Shown piece after piece: positions 32,601-40,484 of a DNA stretch of 64,000 bases; position 1 is the first letter of the stretch; each line of letters starts with the position of its first letter. The notes beneath the pieces were generated by a model. It was given only the letters and a program-made list of their open reading frames with translations. It made no database searches and had not been told where the DNA came from. Origin of the DNA: Casp-actino8 sp001510335 (GTDB lineage: Bacteria > Actinomycetota > Acidimicrobiia > Acidimicrobiales > Ilumatobacteraceae). The DNA is taken from NCBI GenBank assembly GCA_027729635.1, contig JAQCEM010000008.1, forward strand, positions 8,041 to 72,040. Reading direction: 5' to 3'. The position numbers and the translations under genes are program-made.

Positions 32601-33190
32601 TCGCGCAGCAAATCTTGGACCCGCAACAGAGAGGCCTCAGTGGCATCAAGACGGCGTTCAGCCTTTTCTTTACGCTTGCGGAACTTCAAGACGCCAGCGG
32701 CTTCTTCGATAATTGAACGTCGATCTTCAGGACGGGCATTCAACACCGCATCAATTTGACCCTGGCTCACGATGACGTGTTGCTGACGACCCACACCGGC
32801 ATCGGACAAAAGTTCTTGAACGTCGAGCAAACGGCACGACACGCCGTTAATCGCGTATTCACTCTCGCCGGTGCGGAACAAAATTCGACTGACACTTACT
32901 TCGGATGCATCAAGTGGCAAAAGACCTGATGAGTTGTCGAGCGTCAGCGTCACTTCAGCACGGCCCAATGCGGCACGCTTAGCGGTTCCAGCGAAGATGA
33001 CATCGTCCATCTTCTGGCTACGGACAGCACTCGGAGCCTGGGCGCCAAGCACCCACGCGATGGCGTCAACGACATTTGACTTTCCAGAACCATTGGGACC
33101 GACTACCACGGTGACCCCTGGTTCGAGATCCATCACGGTGGTGTCGGCGAATGACTTGAAGCCTTTGAGAGTAAGAGATTTAAGAAACAC
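29696..33190 (-). CDS. smc: Chromosome segregation protein SMC
   Basis: A 1164-residue condensin ATPase. Walker A GPNGSGKSNVVDAIAWVLG lies near residue 32, a long coiled coil spans to about 470, and the hinge domain (DVSGVVGTLLDLVVID onward) is near 490-650. A second coiled coil follows, then the ABC signature LSGGERSLTALAF near 1075 and Walker B FYVMDEVEAALDD near 1100. Length and order are normal. The start is GTG 33190, with TAAGGT nine bases upstream. Partners ScpA and ScpB are not in the window. Confidence 0.96.
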   Translation of the reverse strand: MFLKSLTLKGFKSFADTTVMDLEPGVTVVVGPNGSGKSNVVDAIAWVLGAQAPSAVRSQKMDDVIFAGTAKRAALGRAEVTLTLDNSSGLLPLDASEVSVSRILFRTGESEYAINGVSCRLLDVQELLSDAGVGRQQHVIVSQGQIDAVLNARPEDRRSIIEEAAGVLKFRKRKEKAERRLDATEASLLRVQDLLREVRRQLRPLERQAEAARRHGDLVAELNALRLFLSGREITTFRRRLEALAVERTSSGDKENELRRLLAELDTNVMAAESELSARGDSGLSDELVRVEQLRERARGISMLLVERRRSYERDRGAMMDSGVVANLEADASRLATELSEVESAMERLEPESLELANDEAAFEGERHEAATLFDHISSTTSAASAAAEVRGELRTLRASVESADSEYRRLSARMQTLSERDGRYVAEIERLRNECERAQTVEVPLVNEVTEAEARRLSTEAELERAVSTRNAVASELARWQARSEALQLALDSARARAGAEKLKDVSGVVGTLLDLVVIDEGWEASVEAALGEALLSVVVENTEAARRALAHLRSASTSGAVLALGAKSEVVITGLVPAGALRIRDHVRSTRKDVSDLLDLLLATSVQVKDWTAAVDAVMSDPRLVAVTPEGDRFTTTGWRIGVAGGGATGAALEDALNNAETSKSELAVRDEAVRIAQTEHQSARSRESELQKRLDANDAAFTAASEALARVQSERREAATESEGLLPTLGEIEERLNRLKARVAELEHLVPSLEQEEAAEAEAAKARGEARATLEAQSALLSGRRRDLEVRSAGLIERKQFIEARLAETERRLEADAVARSEAAGHREKIEKILVATERLSLIVDAHRHVIESRLAVLHEKRRRQSDEVRALATHLDEMRKHRSATERELEEVRERSRRSEVEEAEVKMRLEATVETLRRDLDVEPEVAEAAEMPELPEGITAPARTRDLERELRLMGPINPLALEEFNELQERHKFLEEQLEDVRNTRRELMRVITAVDNEIQSVFASAFADVSGNFTQLFGNLFPGGIGRLVLTNPDDLLNTGIEVEAKPGGKNVKKLSLLSGGERSLTALAFLFAVFRSRPSPFYVMDEVEAALDDVNLHRFLGLIQEFRQEAQLLIVSHQKRTMEAGDCLLGVSMQPGGSSKVVTEKASSVSGGGAA

Positions 33191-33256
33191 GGCGTCCCGA
33201 CCTTAGTTCACAGAGGCACCTAGTGCCCCCGTCAATCAGCCCAGCGAAACCCGAAT

Positions 33257-34093
33257 TCAACGCTGGCAGACCTTGCACCAACTCGTGGTCCGTCCCCCGA
33301 TGACCGCACTCGTAATGATTCCCTTCCCGCAGGTGCGGCAGGGTAAACCGGAGCGGGCATACACCCGGTGTTGCTCTTGAAAACTTCCTGAATCGCCGTC
33401 AAGGTCGACGTATTGGGCGTCGCTCAATGTTGATCCGCCATGATCGATGGCGGTGTGCAGAATTTCGTGGAGTGCCTCGTGAATTCGGGCCGATTGCGCC
33501 GGCCCGACGTTACGAGCTGGTCGCCGTGGGTGGACTTTGGCCCGATGCAAGATTTCGTCACCGTAAATGTTTCCGATTCCGGCGATGAGGTGTTGATCAA
33601 GCAATGTCGCCTTTACTGCCCGAGCGGTGGAACGGAGGATTTTTCGTAACTCAGCCAAGGTCAGCCCGTCAACAATCGGGTCTCGACCAAGAGCCGCAAG
33701 CTCGGGAAGAATGTGCGATACATCGACTGGGTCGAAAACCACGACTTCTCCAAAAGTTCGGGGATCAACAAATCGAAGTTCATTCCCATCGTCAAGAGTC
33801 ATCACCACGTGACTATGAGGCGGGCGCTTTGAGCTGGCTGTGTCAATGAGCACCTGACCGCTCATACGTAGGTGGATCATGACCGAGTCGCCCGAACTTA
33901 AGGAACACAGCAGATACTTGCCGCGTCGTTGGGCTTCAATAACACGCACGCCAGTGAGGCGCGCAATCACTTCTTCACGAGAGGTGCGACGAACCGAGCG
34001 TTCACGACCAACTTCGACTTTCGTAATTCGTCGACCAACGAAATGTTCTTCAAGTCCTCGGCGGACAGTTTCAACTTCGGGAAGTTCAGGCAC
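33257..34093 (-). CDS. mutM: Formamidopyrimidine-DNA glycosylase
   Basis: 278 residues from the GTG at 34093. Removal of the initiator exposes the catalytic proline in PELPEVETVRRGLE, with the second-position glutamate also present. Other landmarks are the HLRMSGQVLI block near 73, the LLDQHLIAGIGNIYGDEIL helix-two-turn-helix near 165, and a C-terminal zinc finger with CRTCGKGI and WCKVCQR. It excises 8-oxoguanine and Fapy lesions. The start is fixed by the catalytic proline. It overlaps rnc by eight bases. Confidence 0.95.
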   Translation of the reverse strand: MPELPEVETVRRGLEEHFVGRRITKVEVGRERSVRRTSREEVIARLTGVRVIEAQRRGKYLLCSLSSGDSVMIHLRMSGQVLIDTASSKRPPHSHVVMTLDDGNELRFVDPRTFGEVVVFDPVDVSHILPELAALGRDPIVDGLTLAELRKILRSTARAVKATLLDQHLIAGIGNIYGDEILHRAKVHPRRPARNVGPAQSARIHEALHEILHTAIDHGGSTLSDAQYVDLDGDSGSFQEQHRVYARSGLPCRTCGKGIITSAVIGGRTTSWCKVCQR

Positions 34094-34889
34094 GACCGAT
34101 ATCAACACCGCGCGCGTGCAGCACCGAAAGTGCCATGGTTGACGCAGCTTGCGCAGCAGCCTTTTTCGTTCGGCCATTTTCACAACCGACTTCAACACCG
34201 TTCACAATGACTTTGGCGGTGAATGTCGGTTCGTGCGCTGCACCAGTTTGTTCAATCTCGACCAGCGGAGGCCGTGAGTACTCTCGAACACATACCCGAA
34301 TTAAATGGCTTCGTGCATCAAACTCGTCAAGCCGCTCGGCCTGACTTACGATGCGCTCACCCATGATCTTGATGACAAAAGCTTTTGCTTTGTCGGGACC
34401 GCCGTCTAGATATAAGGCACCGATGAAAGCCTCAAGCGCGTCAGCCAAAATCGAACTCTTCTTTCGACCACCAGCCGACAGCTCACCGGCGCCGAGTTGA
34501 ATCCATTGACCGAGTTGAATCTCTTGCGCAATCTCGGCCAAGGTTTCGGCGTTCACTAGAGATTTACGTAGATCGGTGAGTTCACCCTCATTCATCGTGG
34601 GGTGAGCTTGGTAAATGCGATCCGTGATCGTCCATTGCAAAATGGCATCGCCCAAGAACTCAAGACGTTCGTTACTTGAGTTACCTGGATGCTCGGCACA
34701 CCACGAACGATGGGACCGTGCTTGCCTCAGTAACGAAGTGTTGGTAAATGCATGGTCGGCGTTCTCGCGCGTCCAAACTTCAATATCTCCGCCAGAAAAT
34801 TCGCTACGTTTTTCACGGCGTTCACGACGAGTTGTTTTCGCCCTGAACTTATTGAGCAATTTCCGAGATGCGGCAAAACCCGCCATCAA
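34086..34889 (-). CDS. rnc: Ribonuclease III
   Basis: 267 residues. The RNase III signature NERLEFLGDAILQW is near residue 73, the KSSILADALEAFIGALYLDGG stretch supplies the second acidic pair near 145-160, and a double-stranded RNA-binding domain covers the last 75 residues (TFTAKVIVNGVEVG, KKAAAQAASTMAL). An N-terminal basic extension of about 35 residues precedes the catalytic domain. It processes rRNA precursors and structured mRNAs. It follows acpP by 3 bases and overlaps mutM. Confidence 0.94.
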   Translation of the reverse strand: MMAGFAASRKLLNKFRAKTTRRERREKRSEFSGGDIEVWTRENADHAFTNTSLLRQARSHRSWCAEHPGNSSNERLEFLGDAILQWTITDRIYQAHPTMNEGELTDLRKSLVNAETLAEIAQEIQLGQWIQLGAGELSAGGRKKSSILADALEAFIGALYLDGGPDKAKAFVIKIMGERIVSQAERLDEFDARSHLIRVCVREYSRPPLVEIEQTGAAHEPTFTAKVIVNGVEVGCENGRTKKAAAQAASTMALSVLHARGVDIGRA

Positions 34890-34892
34890 AAA

Positions 34893-35201
34893 TCAGCCCT
34901 TTTGGCCGTGTGCCAAAACGTGTGCGTACACGAAATCAACTGCGTCACGAACAGTCTTCAAGTCGGCCAAGTCTTCATCTTCGATACGGAATCCAACGGT
35001 TCGTTCGCTTAATTCTTCTTCAAGTGCGTCGACCAATTCAACAAGTGCCAATGAGTCGGCATTGAGATCGTCCTTAAATGACTGTCCTTCCGAGATGTTT
35101 TCGGGATCCATTTCAAGAATGTCAACAAGCTGATCACGAACAATCGCAAAGATCGCATCGCGATCAAGGGGTCCGTCTACTACATGGGTCTCAGCGGGCA
35201 C
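34893..35201 (-). CDS. acpP: Acyl carrier protein
   Basis: 102 residues, acidic. The phosphopantetheine-bearing serine lies in DDLNADSLALVELVDALEEE near residue 50. The C-terminal extension (DEDLADLKTVRDAVDFVYAH) is the usual fourth helix. It sits between plsX and rnc, a conserved lipid-metabolism neighbourhood. The plsX gene is 64 bases upstream on the same strand. Confidence 0.93.
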   Translation of the reverse strand: MPAETHVVDGPLDRDAIFAIVRDQLVDILEMDPENISEGQSFKDDLNADSLALVELVDALEEELSERTVGFRIEDEDLADLKTVRDAVDFVYAHVLAHGQKG

Positions 35202-35265
35202 GATGTCCTCCAGGTCAACTAGCTGTTACGACGATGATAACTGCGATGACAACACCCCGTGAGTG

Positions 35266-36234
35266 TTATTCGCCGTTGATGGCTCGGCGAATTTCTTCGA
35301 CCATCCCACATTGCACCATATCGGAAGCGACTTTGATGCCGTTCACCATCGCCCGAGCCGAGGAAGAACCATGGGAAATAATGCACACGCCGTCAACGCC
35401 CAACAAAATGGCACCGCCCGTGCTTTCGGGATCGACGCTTTCGTACAAAGGCAACAACGCTGGGAATAATGCGTCGGCATGAGGTTTGTATTCTTCTTTG
35501 GCTGCGAACGCCGCCATCAAAGCCTTGATGAGCGTTTTCATTCCGCCCTCAAGTGTTTTCAAAACAACGTTGCCAGTGAAGCCGTCGGTCACGACAACAT
35601 CAACATTGTCGGACATCACGTCACGGCCTTCAACGTTGCCGATGAAATTGATTCCGGTTGCGTTGAGCAGTAATTCATACGCCTCTTTACGAAGCGCGTC
35701 ACCCTTGCCAGGTTCTTCGCCGATTGACAGCAACCCAACTCTCGGGTTTTCAACGCCGTAACGATGATGTGAATACACCGAACCCATAATTGCAAATTGC
35801 ACAAGCCATTCGGCCTGCACTTCAGAGTTAGCACCAGCATCAAGCAAAACTGTTGGACGTCCACCCGGGACTGGGATAGGTGTTGCGATCGCTGGACGAT
35901 TCACATTTTTGATACGGCCCATACGTAATAACGCCGACGCCATCGTGGCACCGGTATTACCTGCCGAAATCATGGCCGATGCTTTGCCATCGCGAACTGC
36001 TTCAGCAGCACGAACGAGAGTTGAATCTTTCTTGCGACGAACTCCAGCGGCCGGGTCGTCGTCCATCTCGATGACTTCAGAGGCAACAATCAGATCAAGA
36101 TCGCCGCGTCCTTCAAGATCTTCGGGGCCAACAAGAACAACGGGGACACCAAGTTCAGCGGCTTGCAATGCACCAGCAACAATTTGGCTTGGGGCAAAAT
36201 CTCCGCCCATGGCGTCAACGGCGATGGGCAACAT
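35266..36234 (-). CDS. plsX: Phosphate acyltransferase PlsX
   Basis: 322 residues from the ATG at 36234; an in-frame upstream ATG at 36276 would run into rpmF. PlsX makes acyl-phosphate from acyl-ACP for phospholipid synthesis. Marks: PIAVDAMGGDFAPSQIVAGA at residues 3-22, ISAGNTGATMASALLRMGRI near 90-109, and the VVTDGFTGNVVLKTLEGG block near 215-232. It lies 38 bases downstream of rpmF, the usual rpmF-plsX pairing. Confidence 0.94.
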   Translation of the reverse strand: MLPIAVDAMGGDFAPSQIVAGALQAAELGVPVVLVGPEDLEGRGDLDLIVASEVIEMDDDPAAGVRRKKDSTLVRAAEAVRDGKASAMISAGNTGATMASALLRMGRIKNVNRPAIATPIPVPGGRPTVLLDAGANSEVQAEWLVQFAIMGSVYSHHRYGVENPRVGLLSIGEEPGKGDALRKEAYELLLNATGINFIGNVEGRDVMSDNVDVVVTDGFTGNVVLKTLEGGMKTLIKALMAAFAAKEEYKPHADALFPALLPLYESVDPESTGGAILLGVDGVCIISHGSSSARAMVNGIKVASDMVQCGMVEEIRRAINGE

Positions 36235-36272
36235 AAAAATCTCAGACGAGGAATTGTCAGACGATGTCTGGA

Positions 36273-36449
36273 TCAAACTTCGATAGCAACGCGGTTCTTA
36301 TACCACCCGCAAGCCTTACACACGGTGTGCGGCAACTTGGCTGAGCCACAGCGCGGGCACAGGCTACGCGACGGTGCTTCAAGCTTCCAGGCTCCAGCCT
36401 GATGGCTGTGACCTTTCATTTTTGATTTTTTTCTTTTCGGAACGGCCAC
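36273..36449 (-). CDS. rpmF: 50S ribosomal protein L32
   Basis: 58 residues from GTG 36449, preceded by GAGGAGAA eight bases upstream. Sequence opens AVPKRKKSKMKGHSHQAG and has the zinc-binding pair CPRCG and CKACGWYK near residues 32 and 45, then NRVAIEV. This C+ form needs one zinc ion. It is immediately upstream of plsX and downstream of the DUF177 gene. Confidence 0.93.
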   Translation of the reverse strand: MAVPKRKKSKMKGHSHQAGAWKLEAPSRSLCPRCGSAKLPHTVCKACGWYKNRVAIEV

Positions 36450-36552
36450 GGCGCACTTCTCCTCGTAATAGCCCTTGAAGATTAGCGGTAATCATCCAAG
36501 ATCCCCACCCCCACCGGGCAACTCTCTGAGTGAGCCCAAAATAAATCGGGGC

Positions 36553-37065
36553 TTATTCGGGCAACTGGTCCCGCAAGGCGTCAAGAGCGGCCCAGCGTGA
36601 GTCGACGATTGGGGCCACACAGCCACATTTTTCAAAATTGACGTCAACCCCGCAGGTCGGGCACAATCCCGCACAGTCACTTCGGCACAAGGGAGCCTCT
36701 GGGAGTTCGATCAGGACCGTTTCGCGCACCATAGGCGCCAAGTCAATCTGGTCGTTGTGTATCGCAAAGGCGTCAGGGTCGGTCACCACGAGTTGATAGA
36801 GCTCATGCACCTCAATATTCAGTACCGACCCCATTGGTTGCAGACACCGCCGGCATTCACCATGAAACTCGGCCTCGATATAGCCATTGACAACGATGCC
36901 GTCCGACAGGCTTTCGCATTGAACTTGGACGGTGATCTCGGTGCCAGGAACAAGACGCTGATCGTCAATGTCGAGCACGCCTGGCAATATCGAAATTTCA
37001 ACCTCTTTGGCCGTCCCGGGACGCCGCAGCATCTCGAGGGCATTGACCAAAAGTGGGTTCCTCAC
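36553..37065 (-). CDS. DUF177 (YceD) family protein
   Basis: 170 residues from GTG 37065. The cysteine core is HGECRRCLQPM near 68-78, and the C-terminal part has CRSDCAGLCPTCGVDVN near 126-142. DUF177 proteins sit beside rpmF in most bacteria and are linked to rRNA/L32 biogenesis. Its GTG overlaps the stop of the coiled-coil gene (GTGA), and rpmF lies 103 bases on. Confidence 0.87.
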   Translation of the reverse strand: MRNPLLVNALEMLRRPGTAKEVEISILPGVLDIDDQRLVPGTEITVQVQCESLSDGIVVNGYIEAEFHGECRRCLQPMGSVLNIEVHELYQLVVTDPDAFAIHNDQIDLAPMVRETVLIELPEAPLCRSDCAGLCPTCGVDVNFEKCGCVAPIVDSRWAALDALRDQLPE

Positions 37066-37682
37066 CGGCCCGACGTGTTGTCTTGGTCGAAAAAAATCGC
37101 CCCAGAATCATCAGAATATGACTCAACCAGGGCTTCGTCATTCAGCGACAGTGATCCTTCTTCTTGACGTTCGCCAATTGCTAAACGGCGACGACCCGTG
37201 GCGACTGTTTTCACCAGCTTGTCGAGCAGAATCTCAAAACTGGCCAACCGCTGATCAAGGAAATCTTCCATCTCGTTCTTCACGCGACGGGCATCATCGT
37301 CAGCAGTTTCAGCAATCTGGCGGGCCCGTTGCTCGGCCGCACGCACGACTTCAGCACGTTGTACGAAGCGTTCGGCCTGCACTTTGGCGGCTTCAATAAC
37401 TTCATCAGCCTCTCGGCGAGTGCGCGCGATGAATTCATCGCGTTCTTTCATCATCCAGCGGGCTTGACGTAACTCATCGGGCAAACGATGTAGCGCCTCT
37501 TCGAGAATCTCGATGATTTCATCGCGGTCAATACGAGGCGTCGAAGACAACGGCATATTTGGTGCCGTTGCAATGATGTCGATGGCTCGGCGCAACAGAA
37601 CGCCCGAATCACCGATCTGCTCATTGACCCCGCGGTCGTATGAGCCGGTGTCGTCATCAAAGTCGTCGAAATCTGGTTTCAT
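37062..37682 (-). CDS. SepIVA-like DivIVA-type coiled-coil protein
   Basis: 206 residues, a long charged helix (residues 50-170: EALHRLPDELRQARWMMKER onward) between an acidic N-terminus and an acidic tail. No signal peptide or membrane segment. In mycobacteria a coiled-coil protein of this kind beside coaD is SepIVA, which takes part in septation and early cell-wall building. The position between DUF177 and coaD is the same here, so the assignment rests on neighbourhood and shape. It is coupled to both neighbours by ATGA/GTGA overlaps. Confidence 0.7.
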   Translation of the reverse strand: MKPDFDDFDDDTGSYDRGVNEQIGDSGVLLRRAIDIIATAPNMPLSSTPRIDRDEIIEILEEALHRLPDELRQARWMMKERDEFIARTRREADEVIEAAKVQAERFVQRAEVVRAAEQRARQIAETADDDARRVKNEMEDFLDQRLASFEILLDKLVKTVATGRRRLAIGERQEEGSLSLNDEALVESYSDDSGAIFFDQDNTSGR

Positions 37683-38212
37683 GAGTTTCTTTCAGAGCTG
37701 GGTCGGTGATCTGCCGCAGACTCTCCAAAGATACCCGCCAGAGCAGCGGCGACTGGAGCAGGGACCAAATGGCTGACCTGACCGTGGTGCTGGGCGATAT
37801 CGCGAATAAACCGACTACTGATGAATGCCTGCCCGTGATGACACGGTAAATAGACCGTACGCACGCCTGACACCGAGTAATTAGTGTGCGCCATCTGCTG
37901 CTCAACCTCGAAATCTCCAGGTGTCCGCAGACCCTTGACGATGAAATTGACCTTCTCGGCTCGAGCGGCATCAACGGCCAGTCCAGGATGAGCCACCACC
38001 CTCACGGTCGGCAAATGGCTCACGCAGGCCCGCACAAGCTCAACTCGGCGATCGAGATCAATCAGCCCACTCGGCTTTTGCGGGTTATGCATGACGGCGA
38101 TGACAACAGCCCCAAAAAGTTCAACCGATTGTTCGACGACGTCAAGATGGCCGTTGTGAAACGGGTCAAAACTGCCCGGATACAGAGCCGTGAGAGCGGA
38201 TGATGCAACCAT
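37679..38212 (-). CDS. coaD: Pantetheine-phosphate adenylyltransferase
   Basis: 177 residues, catalysing the penultimate step of coenzyme A synthesis (4'-phosphopantetheine plus ATP to dephospho-CoA). The nucleotidyltransferase signature is TALYPGSFDPFHNGHLDVV near residue 8, with the HNGH catalytic histidine. The ISSRFIRDIAQHHGQVSHLV block near 128-147 closes the ATP site. It overlaps the coiled-coil gene by four bases and follows rsmD. Confidence 0.95.
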   Translation of the reverse strand: MVASSALTALYPGSFDPFHNGHLDVVEQSVELFGAVVIAVMHNPQKPSGLIDLDRRVELVRACVSHLPTVRVVAHPGLAVDAARAEKVNFIVKGLRTPGDFEVEQQMAHTNYSVSGVRTVYLPCHHGQAFISSRFIRDIAQHHGQVSHLVPAPVAAALAGIFGESAADHRPSSERNS

Positions 38213-38233
38213 GCAGTTCTTACGGTAGCGGTT

Positions 38234-38770
38234 TTAGTCATCGGTGCGTTGCAAAAACGCCACCCACGCTCGCCCGTATCGTTTTGAGCGGATCTCCTGC
38301 CACCCTTCCGGGGGCTGGATTTCTCGGCCACTTTCGGTGACGACTACCCCACCTGGCGCCATGACGAGGTGAAGTACCGTCAAAAGATCGGCCCAACGAT
38401 CAAAGTCATATGGCGGGTCGGTCAAGACCAAGTCAACATTGCGCAGCGCGACAATATTTGTCATGACATCGCCCGACAAAACTGTCGTGTTATCAGTGAG
38501 CTGGAGCGTCTTGATGTTGTGACGAATCGAGTCGAGTGCTTTACGGTCACGTTCAAGAAACGCGCACGACGCAGCCCCACGCGACAGCGCTTCAATACCC
38601 ATTGCCCCACTTCCGGCAAACAGGTCAACGACTTTGGCACCTTCGACAGCACCGAGACTGACTAGCGAATTGAACGTGGCTTCGCGTGCACGGTCGGTCG
38701 TAGGCCTCGTTCCCTCACCGTCGGGGGCAACGATGGGTCGACCTCGCAGGTTTCCGGCAACAACGCGCAT
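38234..38770 (-). CDS. rsmD: 16S rRNA (guanine(966)-N2)-methyltransferase RsmD
   Basis: 178 residues from the ATG at 38770. RsmD motifs: MRVVAGNLRGRPIVAP at the start, VVDLFAGSGAMGIEALSRGA near 51-70, and the DPPYDF catalytic motif near 119. It methylates G966 of 16S rRNA. An in-frame ATG 27 bases earlier is less likely, because TATCAT stands 6 bases before 38770. It lies 21 bases upstream of coaD. Confidence 0.93.
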   Translation of the reverse strand: MRVVAGNLRGRPIVAPDGEGTRPTTDRAREATFNSLVSLGAVEGAKVVDLFAGSGAMGIEALSRGAASCAFLERDRKALDSIRHNIKTLQLTDNTTVLSGDVMTNIVALRNVDLVLTDPPYDFDRWADLLTVLHLVMAPGGVVVTESGREIQPPEGWQEIRSKRYGRAWVAFLQRTDD

Positions 38771-38776
38771 GCACCC

Positions 38777-38782
38777 ATGATA
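38777..38782 (-). promoter_or_regulatory. -10 element for a leaderless rsmD start
   Basis: TATCAT on the minus strand, 6 bases before the rsmD ATG. It overlaps the first codons of the divergent zinc-ribbon gene if that gene starts at 38777. Confidence 0.5.
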
Positions 38783-38977
38783 CGGCAGACTGTACAAGTG
38801 ACTCCTGAGGCGGAAATCGTGTGTGTTGATTGTGGAGGTCGTTGTTATCTCACGTCATATCCACCCGAGGATGGCCTGTGGTTTCCGGGTGACATCGTGA
38901 CCTATAAGTGTCGCGATTGTCTCGATCGATGGGATCTGGTTCTTCCCGAAGAGGACAACGACCTTGATTCGTTTTGA
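38777..38977 (+). CDS. Small zinc-ribbon protein
   Basis: Up to 66 residues. The core is VDCGGRCY near residues 17-24 and YKCRDCLDRWDLV near 43-55, a four-cysteine ribbon, with an acidic C-terminus (PEEDNDLDSF). No partner is known. Three in-frame starts exist: ATG 38777, GTG 38798 and GTG 38819, the last with GAGGCGG five bases ahead. Since the divergent rsmD -10 overlaps the first, one of the GTG starts may be used. Confidence 0.68.
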   Translation: MIRQTVQVTPEAEIVCVDCGGRCYLTSYPPEDGLWFPGDIVTYKCRDCLDRWDLVLPEEDNDLDSF

Positions 38978-38996
38978 GGAACTACCCAATGTGCCT

Positions 38997-40472
38997 TCAA
39001 TTGTGTTTCAGTAACTGCCAATTCTCATTTGAGGCAACGACCGTGAATTCTTCTGAAATCGACTCCAAAATCGCTGACAGTTCTGAATCGAGCTGAGTCG
39101 GCAATACAACAAAATCGACAAATTCAGCAAGTGGACTCCGAAGGCCTTCGGTCGAGGTGTCAGGACCGTACATCACAATCTTGAACGGGTTAGGAAACAT
39201 ATAGACCTCCTTACGATGCGCAAGGTGTGGCGCCAACGAATGAAAAACAGAAATACTTGCATCCGCTGGAACACGATCCATTATTTCAAAACTCGATTCA
39301 GCGATCGGATTACTTGCCCCCCATCTCGGAAAATCTTCTGATCTGAAAGGGACATATGACCAAGCGTTACCGGCGAGAAGTGAAGTCAAAGCCACTACTC
39401 CTGTAATCAAGGATCTTCTACGCCGATCCATTTTGGCAAGCCCAACTATTACCGCAATGAGCAATGCTGGAACGACGATCAAGGAATAGTGATACTCAAT
39501 ATGGAATTGGTACCAAAAGGTGCTGACAATATTTGAGAAAATAACCAGAGAACTCACCATCGCAACTTCTGGAGCGAGAAAACTCATAAAAGCGAACGGA
39601 GCGAAAAGTTTCCAAAGATAAATCGGGCGCTCTTCAGATGTCAGGTGTCTAATCACATTAGTTGGGCTGGTTAGACACTCTTTGATGAACCCTCCAACTC
39701 CCCCAAACGGGATTCTCCACGCATTACGAGTGGGAGCACCAATTAAATTGCGCATGAGTAAAAACATTCCTGCGAACGCAGCGGATATCGCCACGATTGA
39801 GGTGATTAACCCGCGCCGTTTATCTCCTCGTAAAGCGATCAATCCACCCAACGGCAATATCAGCAGTACAACATCCTCCTTTACCAACAGACACAACGCC
39901 ATCGCGATCCAATAACGACGCCATTTCTTTTCCAAGGCTGCGATCAAAGCGATTGGGACCAACAATCCCAAAAAAGCCTCAGGATGGAAATTCTCAAGAT
40001 TTGTTCCATTCACGACTGGATTAACAATCCAGATAACCGCAAATAAGAAACCAAACGCATTACTTTCTAAAACACGTCGAGCGTAGAAATAAATTGGAAT
40101 TGCACCTGCTGATATAACAGCAGCTTGCAAGAAAAGAAGTGTTTCGACTCCGGGGAAGAACCAGTAGATCGGTGTCAAGAAAATCAAAATCAGCGAAGCA
40201 TGGTCACCGAATAGATTGCGACCCATCAAAGTTACGAATGGTGCTTCAAATTGCGAGAGAAGCCAAAGTCCCTGATCATAAAGTCCTACGTCAAAGGCCG
40301 AAGTTCCTAAACCGCGATGAATGTCCCATTGCAGTCGCGTCACAATGTAGGTATGAATCACCACCACTAGGAAGGTTGCGAAAGTCCAAATTGAAATTTG
40401 GCCCAATCGCCCGATGGCACGACTTTGAACCGAAGTTAAAAGTCGCTTTGAATCGGTGTAAGTTTTGAACAT
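38997..40472 (-). CDS. DUF2079 family multi-pass membrane protein
   Basis: 491 residues with about 10 hydrophobic helices. The N-terminal WDIHRGLGTSAFDVGLYDQG block near 49-68 and MGRNLFGDHASLILIFLTPIYW near 83-104 are DUF2079 features. The fold resembles GT-C type glycosyltransferases, but no activity is established. Base composition looks AT-richer than the surrounding DNA (GC and codon use by eye). It is 12 bases downstream of recG, so it may be a passenger in that transcript. Confidence 0.75.
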   Translation of the reverse strand: MFKTYTDSKRLLTSVQSRAIGRLGQISIWTFATFLVVVIHTYIVTRLQWDIHRGLGTSAFDVGLYDQGLWLLSQFEAPFVTLMGRNLFGDHASLILIFLTPIYWFFPGVETLLFLQAAVISAGAIPIYFYARRVLESNAFGFLFAVIWIVNPVVNGTNLENFHPEAFLGLLVPIALIAALEKKWRRYWIAMALCLLVKEDVVLLILPLGGLIALRGDKRRGLITSIVAISAAFAGMFLLMRNLIGAPTRNAWRIPFGGVGGFIKECLTSPTNVIRHLTSEERPIYLWKLFAPFAFMSFLAPEVAMVSSLVIFSNIVSTFWYQFHIEYHYSLIVVPALLIAVIVGLAKMDRRRRSLITGVVALTSLLAGNAWSYVPFRSEDFPRWGASNPIAESSFEIMDRVPADASISVFHSLAPHLAHRKEVYMFPNPFKIVMYGPDTSTEGLRSPLAEFVDFVVLPTQLDSELSAILESISEEFTVVASNENWQLLKHN

Positions 40473-40484
40473 AATACCTATTCT

